Shown one piece after another: positions 25,662 to 33,324 of a stretch of DNA of 64,000 bases. The translations under genes and the position numbers were made by a program. The notes under the pieces were generated by a model, which had not been told where the DNA came from, did not search any database, and worked only from the letters and a program-made list of their open reading frames with translations. Each line of letters starts with the position of its first letter. The stretch's first letter is position 1. The stretch spans positions 62,001 through 126,000 of the forward strand of contig JAJCYM010000045.1 in NCBI GenBank assembly GCA_029262895.1. Reading direction: 5' to 3'. The DNA comes from Roseivirga sp. (GTDB taxonomy: Bacteria > Bacteroidota > Bacteroidia > Cytophagales > Cyclobacteriaceae).

Positions 25662-26371
25662 GGAAGTAAGGTTTCGGTGAGACGAACAATTATGGAAGGG
25701 GTGATACTGATGGCAATCCATCCAGCGAGTATCAATAACAATGTGGCCAAAAGGTTGAATGAAGAATGGCAGAATAAAGTAGTGTACCGAATCATTTTCT
25801 TAAATCGGTCTTTAGTTTTGACCGGAACTACAGTAGGTACGGTCGATGTCGGAGTGTCCTCTTTTGAAACTTTCATGAGTTGTTTTTTTTGACGTTTGTA
25901 GGCTGATTCTGAGATCACCAAAAGCTCTGCCTCGGTTACTTTTCCGGTTGAGCGATGATAGATATAAGGGAAAACCTTAAAACCTCCATCGGGCGTTGTA
26001 AAGAGGATTGGTGTGATAAGTGTTTCCAAGTTGAGTGCTTCACTCATTTTAGCGAAGTAATCGAGGTCAGGTTGTGAAGGTCTTTTTAGACCTGGTTGAC
26101 TATGTTCAATGCCGATAACTCTAAGTTTATAGTCTTGCCACATCTTTTTGATGGCAGGGTTAAGATAGGTGGTGTTTAGGGTGGTCGTGCTTCGAGTGTT
26201 TTCGCTGTGGGCATCGAAGATGATTTTTTGCACCACATTGTCAGTGGGATCACCCACCAAAACAGCCAAGGATTCCGCTGGTCTTGATCCAATGGTATCT
26301 GCTGATTTATCATAGGCTGACTGTATATAAGTCACCAAAGGGATTAATTTTTCAGTGTTAGAAACTTCCAT
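25658..26371 (-). CDS. JAB/JAMM-like protein with altered metal motif and TM tail
   Basis: A 237-residue protein. Residues 30-130 fit a JAB/MPN domain: a Glu in PAESLAVLVG (Glu33), and HSQPGLKRPSQPD (residues 90-102). JAMM peptidases have His-x-His-Pro then Ser and Asp; here the second His is Gln92, while His90, Ser99 and Asp102 are kept. This should weaken zinc binding, so it may be an inactive or specialised deubiquitinase-like protein. A basic linker leads to a C-terminal membrane helix (about 208-225). It overlaps the ThiF gene by 4 nt, indicating coupled expression. Confidence 0.65.
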   Translation of the reverse strand: MEVSNTEKLIPLVTYIQSAYDKSADTIGSRPAESLAVLVGDPTDNVVQKIIFDAHSENTRSTTTLNTTYLNPAIKKMWQDYKLRVIGIEHSQPGLKRPSQPDLDYFAKMSEALNLETLITPILFTTPDGGFKVFPYIYHRSTGKVTEAELLVISESAYKRQKKQLMKVSKEDTPTSTVPTVVPVKTKDRFKKMIRYTTLFCHSSFNLLATLLLILAGWIAISITPSIIVRLTETLLP

Positions 26372-26383
26372 GGCTGTACATTT

Positions 26384-27061
26384 TTAATTGGTTGAAAATG
26401 TATAATCGAACGTCTCTTTAAACGACTTTTTAAATTTCGCTAGAAAGGATTTTGGAGAGTATTTTCTCTTGGCTTGAGCGTCCAAAGTTTCTCCGGTTTC
26501 AATATATAATTGGGTACCCTCAGCCCAAGCAACACTCAAAGCTTGAGCATCGGATAACTTTCTCATCGGGACGTGCTTTTTTACGCATATACGCCTACGT
26601 CTATCAGAAGAAGGTTCTATATGAACAATTACAGCCCGAGTGCTTCGGCTACCATAAGAAGGTGTATCGAGTATGATCACTTCAAACTTATTCAAGCTGG
26701 GATTCCATAGGTATTCAAAATGGTAGATCCCATTCCCGTTGGTAGTCCGATAGTCAAAAGATTTGTATGAAGGACTGGTGCCATTGGCACCAGTCTCTAC
26801 ACACAAAGTTCCCTCAGGTAATTCCATTTCCTCAATCGCAACCTGACCCGGTGGGGTTGGTCGATTTGTTGGGATAGATTCTCGTCCACAAAGTGTACCT
26901 GGAGGAAGTTCAACATTTTCCACCGCTACCGCTCTAGACGGTTTCGGAGAATCAGAAGGAAGTGGATCACCATGACCGAATAAAGTTCCATTCGGGATGG
27001 CTAAATAAGCAGAATCGGCTTCATTGAGCGCGTATTCAATCATTTTGTTTGATTTAAACAT
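26384..27061 (-). CDS. putative E2-like conjugating protein with N-terminal repeats
   Basis: A 225-residue protein, 12 nt before the JAB-like gene. Residues 20-90 carry three copies of a Leu/Ile-Pro-x-Gly-Thr-Leu motif (IPNGTLFG, LPPGTLCG, LPEGTLCV). Residues 105-190 look E2-like: strands YHFEYLWNP, FEVIILD and RAVIVHI, then SSDRRRRICV with Cys159, and a helix ALSVAWAEGTQLYI. The order strand-strand-strand-Cys-helix matches the ubiquitin-conjugating fold, with Cys159 as candidate active site. Prokaryotic operons combining E1, E2 and JAB parts are known; membership here is inference from order and motifs. Confidence 0.5.
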   Translation of the reverse strand: MFKSNKMIEYALNEADSAYLAIPNGTLFGHGDPLPSDSPKPSRAVAVENVELPPGTLCGRESIPTNRPTPPGQVAIEEMELPEGTLCVETGANGTSPSYKSFDYRTTNGNGIYHFEYLWNPSLNKFEVIILDTPSYGSRSTRAVIVHIEPSSDRRRRICVKKHVPMRKLSDAQALSVAWAEGTQLYIETGETLDAQAKRKYSPKSFLAKFKKSFKETFDYTFSTN

Positions 27062-27214
27062 GACTGTTTTATTTAAGTGTGAAAAAAATTAAGCGTAATG
27101 CGTAAAGCACGTATTCACAGGGATTGAACCCTGACCGAGAACAGTTAATAATATCGTTTCATAGAGATCGTTCTAGTACCTTTTTCAAGACTCTTTTTTA
27201 CCATTCAATTAGGT
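27062..27214. other. short gap with a T-arm-like hairpin
   Basis: On the minus strand, CAGGG-TTCAATC-CCTGT (27119-27135) forms a 5-bp stem and 7-nt loop just like a tRNA T arm. No acceptor or anticodon arm could be fitted around it. It may be a tRNA scrap or chance. Confidence 0.3.
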
Positions 27215-27412
27215 TTATCGAGAAGCACGGTTGCGTTTTTGGTTCCTAATTACATATCGGTCAAGTCTGTCCTCTAAAATCAGTTTATGTTCAGAGGAAA
27301 GCTCTGTTAATTCAGCTTCCCGAGAGGTGTTCAAAATTTTTGACGGTTTCTCCTGAGGAGGCTGCGAAGTCAATTTTGAAGCTTCTGAAATATTTGGTTG
27401 TTCTAGTTCCAT
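27215..27412 (-). CDS. small hypothetical protein
   Basis: A 65-residue charged protein with a disordered N-terminus and a basic end (VIRNQKRNRASR). No family recognised. It lies 24 nt after the preceding gene, in the same operon. It does not end in Gly-Gly and shows no ubiquitin-like pattern. Confidence 0.45.
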   Translation of the reverse strand: MELEQPNISEASKLTSQPPQEKPSKILNTSREAELTELSSEHKLILEDRLDRYVIRNQKRNRASR

Positions 27413-27436
27413 ATCGGTGATCTATTTTGCGTTTAA

Positions 27437-27838
27437 TTACCGTCCAGATTGAGGTTGTTCTGGTAGGTCTTTGGATTGCTCCGCAGGCGAATTTTTGTCT
27501 AGTTTTTTTAGTTCTTCCGTTCTCTGAGGTTCGCCTTTCTCTGCAACAGCTTTTGCACGAGCAGTTTTCTTGAGTTCCTTGGCTGAAGCTTCCAACTCTT
27601 TCGCTTTGAGTCTTTCTTTGACTTTCTCAATTTCACTTTTCGTAGCAGCTGTTACATAAGCTTCCAGATTTTCTATAGAGGCAATGCCTCGCTTCATGAC
27701 ACTCTTATATATTGAGTAAGATATTTGACGTCCTAAACCCGGCTTTAGAACCAGAGGCAAATCCGCTTTGGCTATTAACTGTTCCGGTCGATTGTTGATG
27801 ATATTGATTTGTTCTTTGCTTGGTGTTCCTGATTTCAT
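27437..27838 (-). CDS. hypothetical protein with charged C-terminal helix
   Basis: A 133-residue protein, the first gene of the minus-strand transfer operon. Residues 1-55 look globular; residues 60-110 are a Lys/Glu/Ala-rich helix (KERLKAKELEASAKELKK), and the tail is Pro/Gln/Ser-rich. No family was recognised. Upstream, 27839-28090 holds no gene I can see. Confidence 0.5.
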   Translation of the reverse strand: MKSGTPSKEQINIINNRPEQLIAKADLPLVLKPGLGRQISYSIYKSVMKRGIASIENLEAYVTAATKSEIEKVKERLKAKELEASAKELKKTARAKAVAEKGEPQRTEELKKLDKNSPAEQSKDLPEQPQSGR

Positions 27839-28090
27839 ATCTCTTTCCTTTTTGTAAAACTTAAATGAGAGAGGGGGAATCCCTCGTTTTCACAACATAG
27901 ATGGCGAAAACAAATGGACGATTAAATCCAGTTCTGAGTGTTCAGGAATCCAGATCTGGAGAGATGAGAATTCCAGAAAAATTGGAAGATTTTTGAAATA
28001 CCAGACTATAAAAAAAAGTTAATAAGAAAGAATAGAGAACGTTTTTGAGAATGTAGAAAATGGAAACAAGAATTTTCCAGAATAAAGTAT

Positions 28091-28112
28091 TTTCGATTTT
28101 TCGGAATCGAAA
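28091..28112 (-). terminator. hairpin directly after a stop codon
   Basis: 8-bp arms TTTCGATT/AATCGAAA around a 6-nt loop abut the stop of the gene at 28113, followed on the minus strand by an AT-rich run. It probably acts as a terminator. Confidence 0.45.
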
Positions 28113-28607
28113 TCAAACAAAATACCCACGGGGAAGCTCTTCTACTTCACCTAGTATTTCTTGGCTGAATTTTTGAGCCGCATCAGTGCTTGGTAGAAAA
28201 CGAATCAAAGGGCGTCCATAGTCATAAGTCTCAGCGGATAGAGTTCCCCCTTCATCCCGATCAAGCTCTTCTCGATAGGCTATATTGATTTGAAACCTCA
28301 CATGAAAAAATTGATTCATTTCGTTCTTAAAAAACTGATTTTCACCCATTACGCGATCAAAGTCTTCGTGCAGTTGAATCACGACCTCTGCAATATCTTC
28401 AACTTCAATTAGGTTGTCCTCCAAAGCCTGTGAAACCGATTTATGAAACTTCGGAAAGTTACCGACCACAGCCCATATTTTCTCACTGAATTTACAACCC
28501 ACAAGATCGAACTTACCAACAATCTCTGGGAGTTGTCTCCACTTTCCATGCAAGTCGCTGCCTTTTTCATAATCGGACTTCATTTTGTACTTTACCTGCT
28601 TAATCAT
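28113..28607 (-). CDS. hypothetical protein
   Basis: A 164-residue protein from the ATG at 28607; the frame extends 10 codons to 28637 but that would overlap the start of the divergent gene. Predicted mostly helical with a conserved-looking end GRPLIRFLPS. No family was recognised. Its start is only 10 bp from that of the divergent plus-strand gene, so the two probably share regulation. Confidence 0.5.
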   Translation of the reverse strand: MIKQVKYKMKSDYEKGSDLHGKWRQLPEIVGKFDLVGCKFSEKIWAVVGNFPKFHKSVSQALEDNLIEVEDIAEVVIQLHEDFDRVMGENQFFKNEMNQFFHVRFQINIAYREELDRDEGGTLSAETYDYGRPLIRFLPSTDAAQKFSQEILGEVEELPRGYFV

Positions 28608-28617
28608 TTGTCCGAGA

Positions 28618-30291
28618 ATGTCAAGCCTTAAATTCAATAAGCAAGATTTTATTATAGATAAAGTAAATCTAGTCCTTCAGGACTGCGACCTTGGTGAAAC
28701 TGGATTTGGGTTGGATGCCATCCGATTTATTTGGTTTACTGTACTCAAAGGTTTGAAAGCTGAATCAAAAGAGGAACAAGAAAAGTTCTTTCAATGGAGA
28801 AGAACTAATACCGAAGTCAAAAAGAAATGGATCGATGATTTGGAGAAATGGAATGAGGCAGTTAGTGAGCGGACATACTTACTCAAGAGCGATTTTTTAG
28901 CTCTTGATGCTGATGATAAAAAACAGCTTCAAGATGACGGTTCTTTGATTCTATCTAGATCTACAATAACTGAAAGGGCCAATTTGAGTGGTGGCATTAA
29001 CTCTCAAGTAGGTCTTGAATCTTTAGGTGTGCAAACTTGGACTCCTAAACCTCCAAACTTTATCCCTCTGGCATATTTCCTAATGCTTAGAACGGAGATT
29101 CGTGATTTCTACGACAAATGGGAGGCTTGGCATCAAGTATTAAAGAGAGAGGAAGCAAAGTCTAAAGAAGAGAGTAAAATGGTTTTCAATGCAACCTCAG
29201 AACCAAGAGTTAAAAAAGGCGACAATTCGATAAGACGACAAGAGTTTTTAAGCAAGTACTACGGCTATTATAACCTGATTTTTAAAGAACAAAAGTACCC
29301 TGATACCGATCATTATGATTTTGGAATAAGCAACTTGATAATAGATGATTCAGGGTTTATTTTAATCTATCGTCTTCTTGGCGATTACGGGGAAATTAGG
29401 AGTTCGTCTCTGGAGCTAATTTCACCGGAAATCGGGGACTCTTATGTTCTTCAGGAAATAGATCGAGAATGGGGCTTTGTTATGAGCTTTGCTAAAACAA
29501 AAAACACTCCACAGGAATTCTATTTTCCATACTTGGGTATTCACGAAAATATTAGCATTCCATATTCTGGAATGGTATGGGCACAAAGAATAAAGTCTGC
29601 TGAAGACTTCGTAATGCCTAAGAGAAACGTCAACATTCTCTTTCATCTTTATGAGCTCAGAACAAATGCAAACCCTCTAAGGATAGCTGAGGATTTTGCA
29701 AATGCTAAAAAAAACAAAAATCAACTTCCTCTGTATGATGACTACTTCGAACAAAGTGCGGAAATTGGTTCAAACAAATGTCATCAGTTTAGAGAAATTA
29801 TGATGAAAACACTGGCTCTTGGGAATAACTTCATTTCTAAAGAAGAATTAGAAAAAAAGAATGTCAAGGATTCTAAAGAATTAGATGACGGCAATTATGA
29901 ATTCATGGTAAAAACTGTCGAGACAAGTCATAAACGGTTTATTGTTTATGGGGAATACGAAACCGCCAATATAGAGCCCGACAAGAGAGTCCCTATTTTT
30001 TCATTCATTTCAGAACCCTTTTCTTTGAATTACTTTAGGTCACTAAAACCTTTACACAAGATAGCTAGGGGGTTGTCGGACCACGGCGGTGCATTCCAAA
30101 GAGTCAACGTACTTATTCGTACACACAATTTTGGTATTAACTCAAAGGGCTTGTACACATTTGAGTGGGGAATCCTCACATTGACTACCGAAGTTAACCT
30201 AAGTGGTGTAAAGTTTCACCTCAAGTCTCAGGGAGAAAGGTTTAGATTTGATGGGGTTCCTTGTGAACTTAATGAACTTAAGCTTCCGTAA
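28618..30291 (+). CDS. large unknown protein, divergent from small partner
   Basis: A 557-residue protein from the ATG at 28618 (a longer start at 28585 would overlap the divergent gene). No domain was recognised. Visible features are a charged helical part (residues 30-75, KEEQEKFFQWRRTNTEVKKK), a mixed middle, and a C-terminal beta-rich part (IFSFISEPFSLNY, VNVLIRTHNFG). It looks AT-richer in codon use than the chromosomal genes. It is convergent with the XRE regulator (14-bp gap). A cargo or defence role is possible but unsupported. Confidence 0.6.
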   Translation: MSSLKFNKQDFIIDKVNLVLQDCDLGETGFGLDAIRFIWFTVLKGLKAESKEEQEKFFQWRRTNTEVKKKWIDDLEKWNEAVSERTYLLKSDFLALDADDKKQLQDDGSLILSRSTITERANLSGGINSQVGLESLGVQTWTPKPPNFIPLAYFLMLRTEIRDFYDKWEAWHQVLKREEAKSKEESKMVFNATSEPRVKKGDNSIRRQEFLSKYYGYYNLIFKEQKYPDTDHYDFGISNLIIDDSGFILIYRLLGDYGEIRSSSLELISPEIGDSYVLQEIDREWGFVMSFAKTKNTPQEFYFPYLGIHENISIPYSGMVWAQRIKSAEDFVMPKRNVNILFHLYELRTNANPLRIAEDFANAKKNKNQLPLYDDYFEQSAEIGSNKCHQFREIMMKTLALGNNFISKEELEKKNVKDSKELDDGNYEFMVKTVETSHKRFIVYGEYETANIEPDKRVPIFSFISEPFSLNYFRSLKPLHKIARGLSDHGGAFQRVNVLIRTHNFGINSKGLYTFEWGILTLTTEVNLSGVKFHLKSQGERFRFDGVPCELNELKLP

Positions 30292-30305
30292 ATCACGTCA
30301 GATAG

Positions 30306-30719
30306 TCACCTATATCTCTTCATCCTATCTAGGCCGGAAACTCCTCGTCTAGACAACTGATCAAGTTCTTCACTTCTTGTCCTGTCCTTGTCGATCGATA
30401 ACAAGGCCATATCAATTACACGCTCGATTGCTTGTCTTTCTTCCAAAGGAAGGTCTTCTATGCAAGCTAGTTTTTCCAAAAGAAGTAGTTGTCTCGGATC
30501 ATTAGGAACGAGTAACTGACGAGTCGGTACATCAAGGGCGTTGGAGATAGTGGAAATAGTATCTAGCTGTAAACTCTGATTACCACTTTCGATTTTGGAA
30601 ATATGACTCTGTTTTATACGGCATAGCTCACTTAACTGCTCTTGTGTAAGCCCTCTGTCTTTGCGAATCGCTTTTATATTGCCTGCAATCGTCTCTAAAA
30701 GCTGTTTATGATCGTTCAC
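30306..30719 (-). CDS. XRE-family transcriptional regulator
   Basis: A 137-residue protein from a GTG at 30719. Residues 10-65 are a Cro/CI-type HTH (GLTQEQLSELCRIKQSHISKI). The C-terminal part is helical and charged. The -7 element for this gene (TATCTTTG on the minus strand, 30725-30732) is only 5 nt upstream of the start, so the mRNA is probably leaderless. A near-perfect 30-bp palindrome lies in the divergent promoter region and is the likely operator. It probably controls itself and the rightward genes that lead to the serine recombinase. Confidence 0.75.
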   Translation of the reverse strand: MNDHKQLLETIAGNIKAIRKDRGLTQEQLSELCRIKQSHISKIESGNQSLQLDTISTISNALDVPTRQLLVPNDPRQLLLLEKLACIEDLPLEERQAIERVIDMALLSIDKDRTRSEELDQLSRRGVSGLDRMKRYR

Positions 30720-30770
30720 TGAGTCAAAGATAATAATTTCATAAATCTTTCCTTATGATTGTTGTTAATT

Positions 30771-30800
30771 TATTCATTTAAATATATATTTGAATGAATA
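30771..30800. promoter_or_regulatory. 30-bp palindromic operator over a -7 element
   Basis: The 15-bp arms are complementary except for one mismatched pair (T/G). The palindrome covers TATATTTG (30785-30792), a -7 element for the rightward gene, so a bound repressor would block it. The first ATG at 30794 lies inside it, which favours the ATG at 30812 as true start. Confidence 0.55.
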
Positions 30801-30811
30801 TTTCAATCAGC

Positions 30812-31072
30812 ATGTCGAATCAAGCCCTTCATAGCGCAGTTCTGAATAAAGTAGAAAACCTGCTCTCAGGACTTCCTTTTCAGGAGATTCGCATACGCCC
30901 ATTAAAGAAGAAGTCTTTTTTAATAGAAGTGTTGGTACAAAAGAATATTACCTCGCAGATGCCCTTGTCTCAAATCTTACAACAAAATGGTTTTGAGGAT
31001 TTAAGAATAGTGACTGAGAAAGGACAAGTTGTTTATGCAGCACTGCTAAAGAAATATCGAATCGCACTGTAA
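30812..31072 (+). CDS. small hypothetical protein
   Basis: An 86-residue protein from the ATG at 30812, chosen because the upstream ATG at 30794 lies at the probable transcription start. Alpha/beta pattern (EIRIRPLKKKSFLIEVLVQ). No family was recognised. It leads a small operon with the next gene and the recombinase, under the XRE operator. Confidence 0.55.
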   Translation: MSNQALHSAVLNKVENLLSGLPFQEIRIRPLKKKSFLIEVLVQKNITSQMPLSQILQQNGFEDLRIVTEKGQVVYAALLKKYRIAL

Positions 31073-31136
31073 AAAACAGGCGTGTTTTTAAACCAGTTCT
31101 TTGACCTGTCCGGAAAAGAGCAACACATTATTAAAC

Positions 31137-31283
31137 ATGCTTTCATTAAGACAATGCGAACGAATTTTGAATCGCAATAACAAAGAATACAGCCAAGACG
31201 AAGTGCAAAAAATCAGCGATTTTTTACATGACATGGCTGAAATCAATATCGAGATTATTAATGAAAACCAATTTGATCAGTGA
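31137..31283 (+). CDS. small hypothetical protein coupled to recombinase
   Basis: A 48-residue protein from the ATG at 31137, with an upstream TTG at 31101 in frame. It is helical and acidic (EVQKISDFLHDMAEI). Its TGA overlaps the recombinase GTG start (GTGA), so translation of the two is coupled. It could be a recombination directionality factor or regulator; no evidence beyond position. Confidence 0.5.
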   Translation: MLSLRQCERILNRNNKEYSQDEVQKISDFLHDMAEINIEIINENQFDQ

Positions 31284-32842
31284 GAACCGCCATCCTATAT
31301 ACAAGAGTAAGTACCGATGAACAGGCCGATAGAGGTTATAGCCTCTTAGACCAAAAAGACCGTTTAGAGAAATATTGTGAACTGAAAGGCATTGAAGTGC
31401 TTGTTCATTTTACAGATGACTATTCGGCAAAGAACTTTAATCGACCTGGCTTTGTGGATTTATTGCAATACATGAAGGCCAATAAAAAGCATATTGATGG
31501 CCTGCTCTTTGTGAACTGGTCACGCTTTAGCAGGAATACAAATGACTCTTATGCCATGATTGATAAACTCAATCGGGTAGGCATTGTTCCCCAAGCGATT
31601 GACCAGCCTTTGGATATGGAGGTTCCTGAGAATAAGCTTATGCTGGCTTTCTATTTGGCTTCGCCAGAAGTCGATAATCACAGACGATCACTCAATGTCA
31701 TTAAAGGTATGAGGCGTGCCCAAAAAATGGGTAGGTATCTGGGTATTGCTCCATTTGGTTATCATAATAGGAAAGATGAGAAGGAAAGACCGATTCTGGT
31801 GCCCGATGAAAACGCAGCATTATTGGTTCAGAAAGTTTTTGCAGAAGTGGCTAAAGGCATTGGAACCCGTGAGTCCATTCGTGAAAAGTATTTCTATAAG
31901 GGATTGGTGCTTCAGAAGTCTCAGTTCTATCGAATGCTTCACAATCCGGTTTACATTGGCAAGGTGATCGTGAAAGCCTATAAGGATGAATCAGAAGAGT
32001 GGGCAGAAGGAATTCATACTCCAATTCTGAATGAGAGTCTGTTTTGGAAGGTGCAGGAACTAATCAAAGGAATTCAACAGACCAATAATCGCCCGAAGGT
32101 CAATAAGCTCCGTGATGCTTTACCTCTTCGTGGATTTTTGATCTGTCCTAAATGCGGAAGACATCTAACAGGGAGTAGTAGCAAGGGTAATGGCGGTAGG
32201 TATACTTATTACCATTGCCAGAAGAAACTGGGGTGCTCAGAGAGACAAAAGGCAGAGCAGGTGAACGAAGCGTTTCAGGATGTATTAAACGAATTGTGTA
32301 TCAAGCCTGAGGTTAAGGAATTATATAATCTCGTTCTAAAAGACTCACTCTCTGAATCACGTAAGTCCGGTAAAAAGAAAGCCAAAGAGCTTCAACAGAA
32401 AATAGACAAGTTAAGCGGTCGGTTGGAACGTCTTCAAGATATGCTCGCTGATGGTGAGATAGATTCAGGTGAATTCAACCTAATCAAAAGTCGCTATCAA
32501 AAAGAGTTGTTGAAAATGAAGGCTGAAAAACGGGAAATGCTTGGAGTGGATAGTTCCTTTGAAAAAGAGCTTGATTTTGGATTGAATTTACTTGAAAGCT
32601 TACCTGATTTGTATGAAACAGCCAATACTGAGAACAAACAAAAGATTGTTGGTTCGATATTCAAAGGAACTTTTATTTATGAAAATGAAGCATATCGAAC
32701 CATTGAATTAAACGAGGTTGTAAAACTTATCTCCTTGAAAACAAATGGGTTAGAAATACGAAAACCGGAACTTCAAGGCACACTGCTTGAAGATTCCGGT
32801 TTGGTAGTCCGTAGGGGAATCGAACCCCTGTTACCAGGATGA
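31280..32842 (+). CDS. large serine recombinase
   Basis: A 520-residue protein with GTG start. Resolvase domain residues 1-150: YTRVSTDEQ with the Ser nucleophile (Ser11), then NWSRFSRN with its Arg. A recombinase domain follows (about 160-260), a zinc ribbon CPKCGRH...YYHCQKKLGC (about 292-320), and a coiled coil (about 355-430), the layout of integrases such as those of phages and mobilisable transposons. The final 14 codons lie inside tRNA-Glu on the opposite strand, showing the integrated end of the element. Serine integrases usually use non-tRNA sites, so this position is notable. It probably mediated insertion of the outer element. Confidence 0.9.
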   Translation: MRTAILYTRVSTDEQADRGYSLLDQKDRLEKYCELKGIEVLVHFTDDYSAKNFNRPGFVDLLQYMKANKKHIDGLLFVNWSRFSRNTNDSYAMIDKLNRVGIVPQAIDQPLDMEVPENKLMLAFYLASPEVDNHRRSLNVIKGMRRAQKMGRYLGIAPFGYHNRKDEKERPILVPDENAALLVQKVFAEVAKGIGTRESIREKYFYKGLVLQKSQFYRMLHNPVYIGKVIVKAYKDESEEWAEGIHTPILNESLFWKVQELIKGIQQTNNRPKVNKLRDALPLRGFLICPKCGRHLTGSSSKGNGGRYTYYHCQKKLGCSERQKAEQVNEAFQDVLNELCIKPEVKELYNLVLKDSLSESRKSGKKKAKELQQKIDKLSGRLERLQDMLADGEIDSGEFNLIKSRYQKELLKMKAEKREMLGVDSSFEKELDFGLNLLESLPDLYETANTENKQKIVGSIFKGTFIYENEAYRTIELNEVVKLISLKTNGLEIRKPELQGTLLEDSGLVVRRGIEPLLPG

Positions 32843-32876
32843 AAACCTGGCGTCCTAACCCCTAGACGAACGGACC
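32802..32876 (-). tRNA. tRNA-Glu (TTC)
   Basis: A complete 75-nt cloverleaf including encoded CCA (complement of 32802-32804). Acceptor GGTCCGT pairs with ACGGACT with one G-T pair; anticodon loop TTTTCAT gives anticodon TTC; the T loop is TTCGATT. The last 41 nt of the serine recombinase gene overlap its 3' part antisense. It is last in a leftward tRNA operon with tRNA-Ser. Confidence 0.95.
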
Positions 32877-32888
32877 AACATATAAATG

Positions 32889-32973
32889 CAGAGGAGGAGG
32901 GATTCGAACCCCCGGTACCTCGCGGTACAACAGTTTTCAAGACTGCCGCATTCGACCACTCTGCCACTCCTCT
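32889..32973 (-). tRNA. tRNA-Ser (TGA)
   Basis: An 85-nt class II tRNA with a long variable arm (TACCGCGAGGTA hairpin). Acceptor AGAGGAG pairs fully with CTCCTCT; the discriminator is G; CCA is not encoded. Anticodon stem-loop CAGTCTTGAAAACTG gives anticodon TGA. It lies 12 nt from tRNA-Glu and 2 nt from the GIY-YIG stop codon. Confidence 0.93.
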
Positions 32974-32975
32974 GT

Positions 32976-33218
32976 TTAAATAATTTCTTTTTCCTTCAAG
33001 AATCGATATCCTTCGATTGACTTGAAAAATAGTTCTCTTCTAAAAGCTTCTGACTTAGTTTCATATTCTTCAAAATATAAAACCATCCAAGGTCTTTTGC
33101 TTTTAGTAGATCTCACTTTTCCTTGATTATGAGCCCTCAATCTCTTATTGAGATCTTTGGTATGATCATAATAGTGAGTTTGGTCTACTTCAGTTTTTAA
33201 AATATAGGTAAAGAACAT
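32976..33218 (-). CDS. GIY-YIG domain protein between tRNA-Ser copies
   Basis: An 80-residue single-domain protein of the small GIY-YIG (UPF0213-like) type. The first motif is FTYIL, then [16 protein letters not shown] where YYxGHT/YVGxT is usual, so the Gly of the second motif is Asp; RLRAHN carries the conserved Arg, and a Glu lies in [10 protein letters not shown]. Such proteins can be nucleases of mobile introns or cassettes. Its gene sits exactly between a truncated and an intact tRNA-Ser in the same operon, and is read from the tRNA promoter. This suggests a cassette that inserted into tRNA-Ser and rebuilt it. Confidence 0.8.
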   Translation of the reverse strand: MFFTYILKTEVDQTHYYDHTKDLNKRLRAHNQGKVRSTKSKRPWMVLYFEEYETKSEAFRRELFFKSIEGYRFLKEKEII

Positions 33219-33265
33219 ATTTCCTTACTTTTTGAACCCCCGGTACCTTGAGGTACAACAGTTTT

Positions 33266-33287
33266 TCCCGAAGGGATCCCTTTGGGG
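33266..33287 (-). repeat. 22-nt double-hairpin element, copy 1
   Basis: Lies in the anticodon loop of the tRNA-Ser remnant. Read on the minus strand it folds as two adjacent mini-hairpins: CCC-AAA-GGG, then TCCC-TTC-GGGA. It matches copy 2 at 19 of 22 positions. Confidence 0.8.
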
Positions 33288-33302
33288 CAAGACTGCCGCA
33301 TT

Positions 33303-33324
33303 TCCCGCAGGGATCACTTTGTGG
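33303..33324 (-). repeat. 22-nt double-hairpin element, copy 2
   Basis: Lies in the D loop of the tRNA-Ser remnant. On the minus strand it folds as CAC-AAA-GTG, then TCCC-TGC-GGGA. Two of the three differences from copy 1 fall opposite each other in the first stem and keep it paired; the third is in a loop. Confidence 0.8.

Noticed and set aside
27115-27140. tRNA fragment based on a T-arm-like hairpin
   Set aside because: No acceptor, anticodon or D arm could be paired around it; kept only as a low-confidence note.
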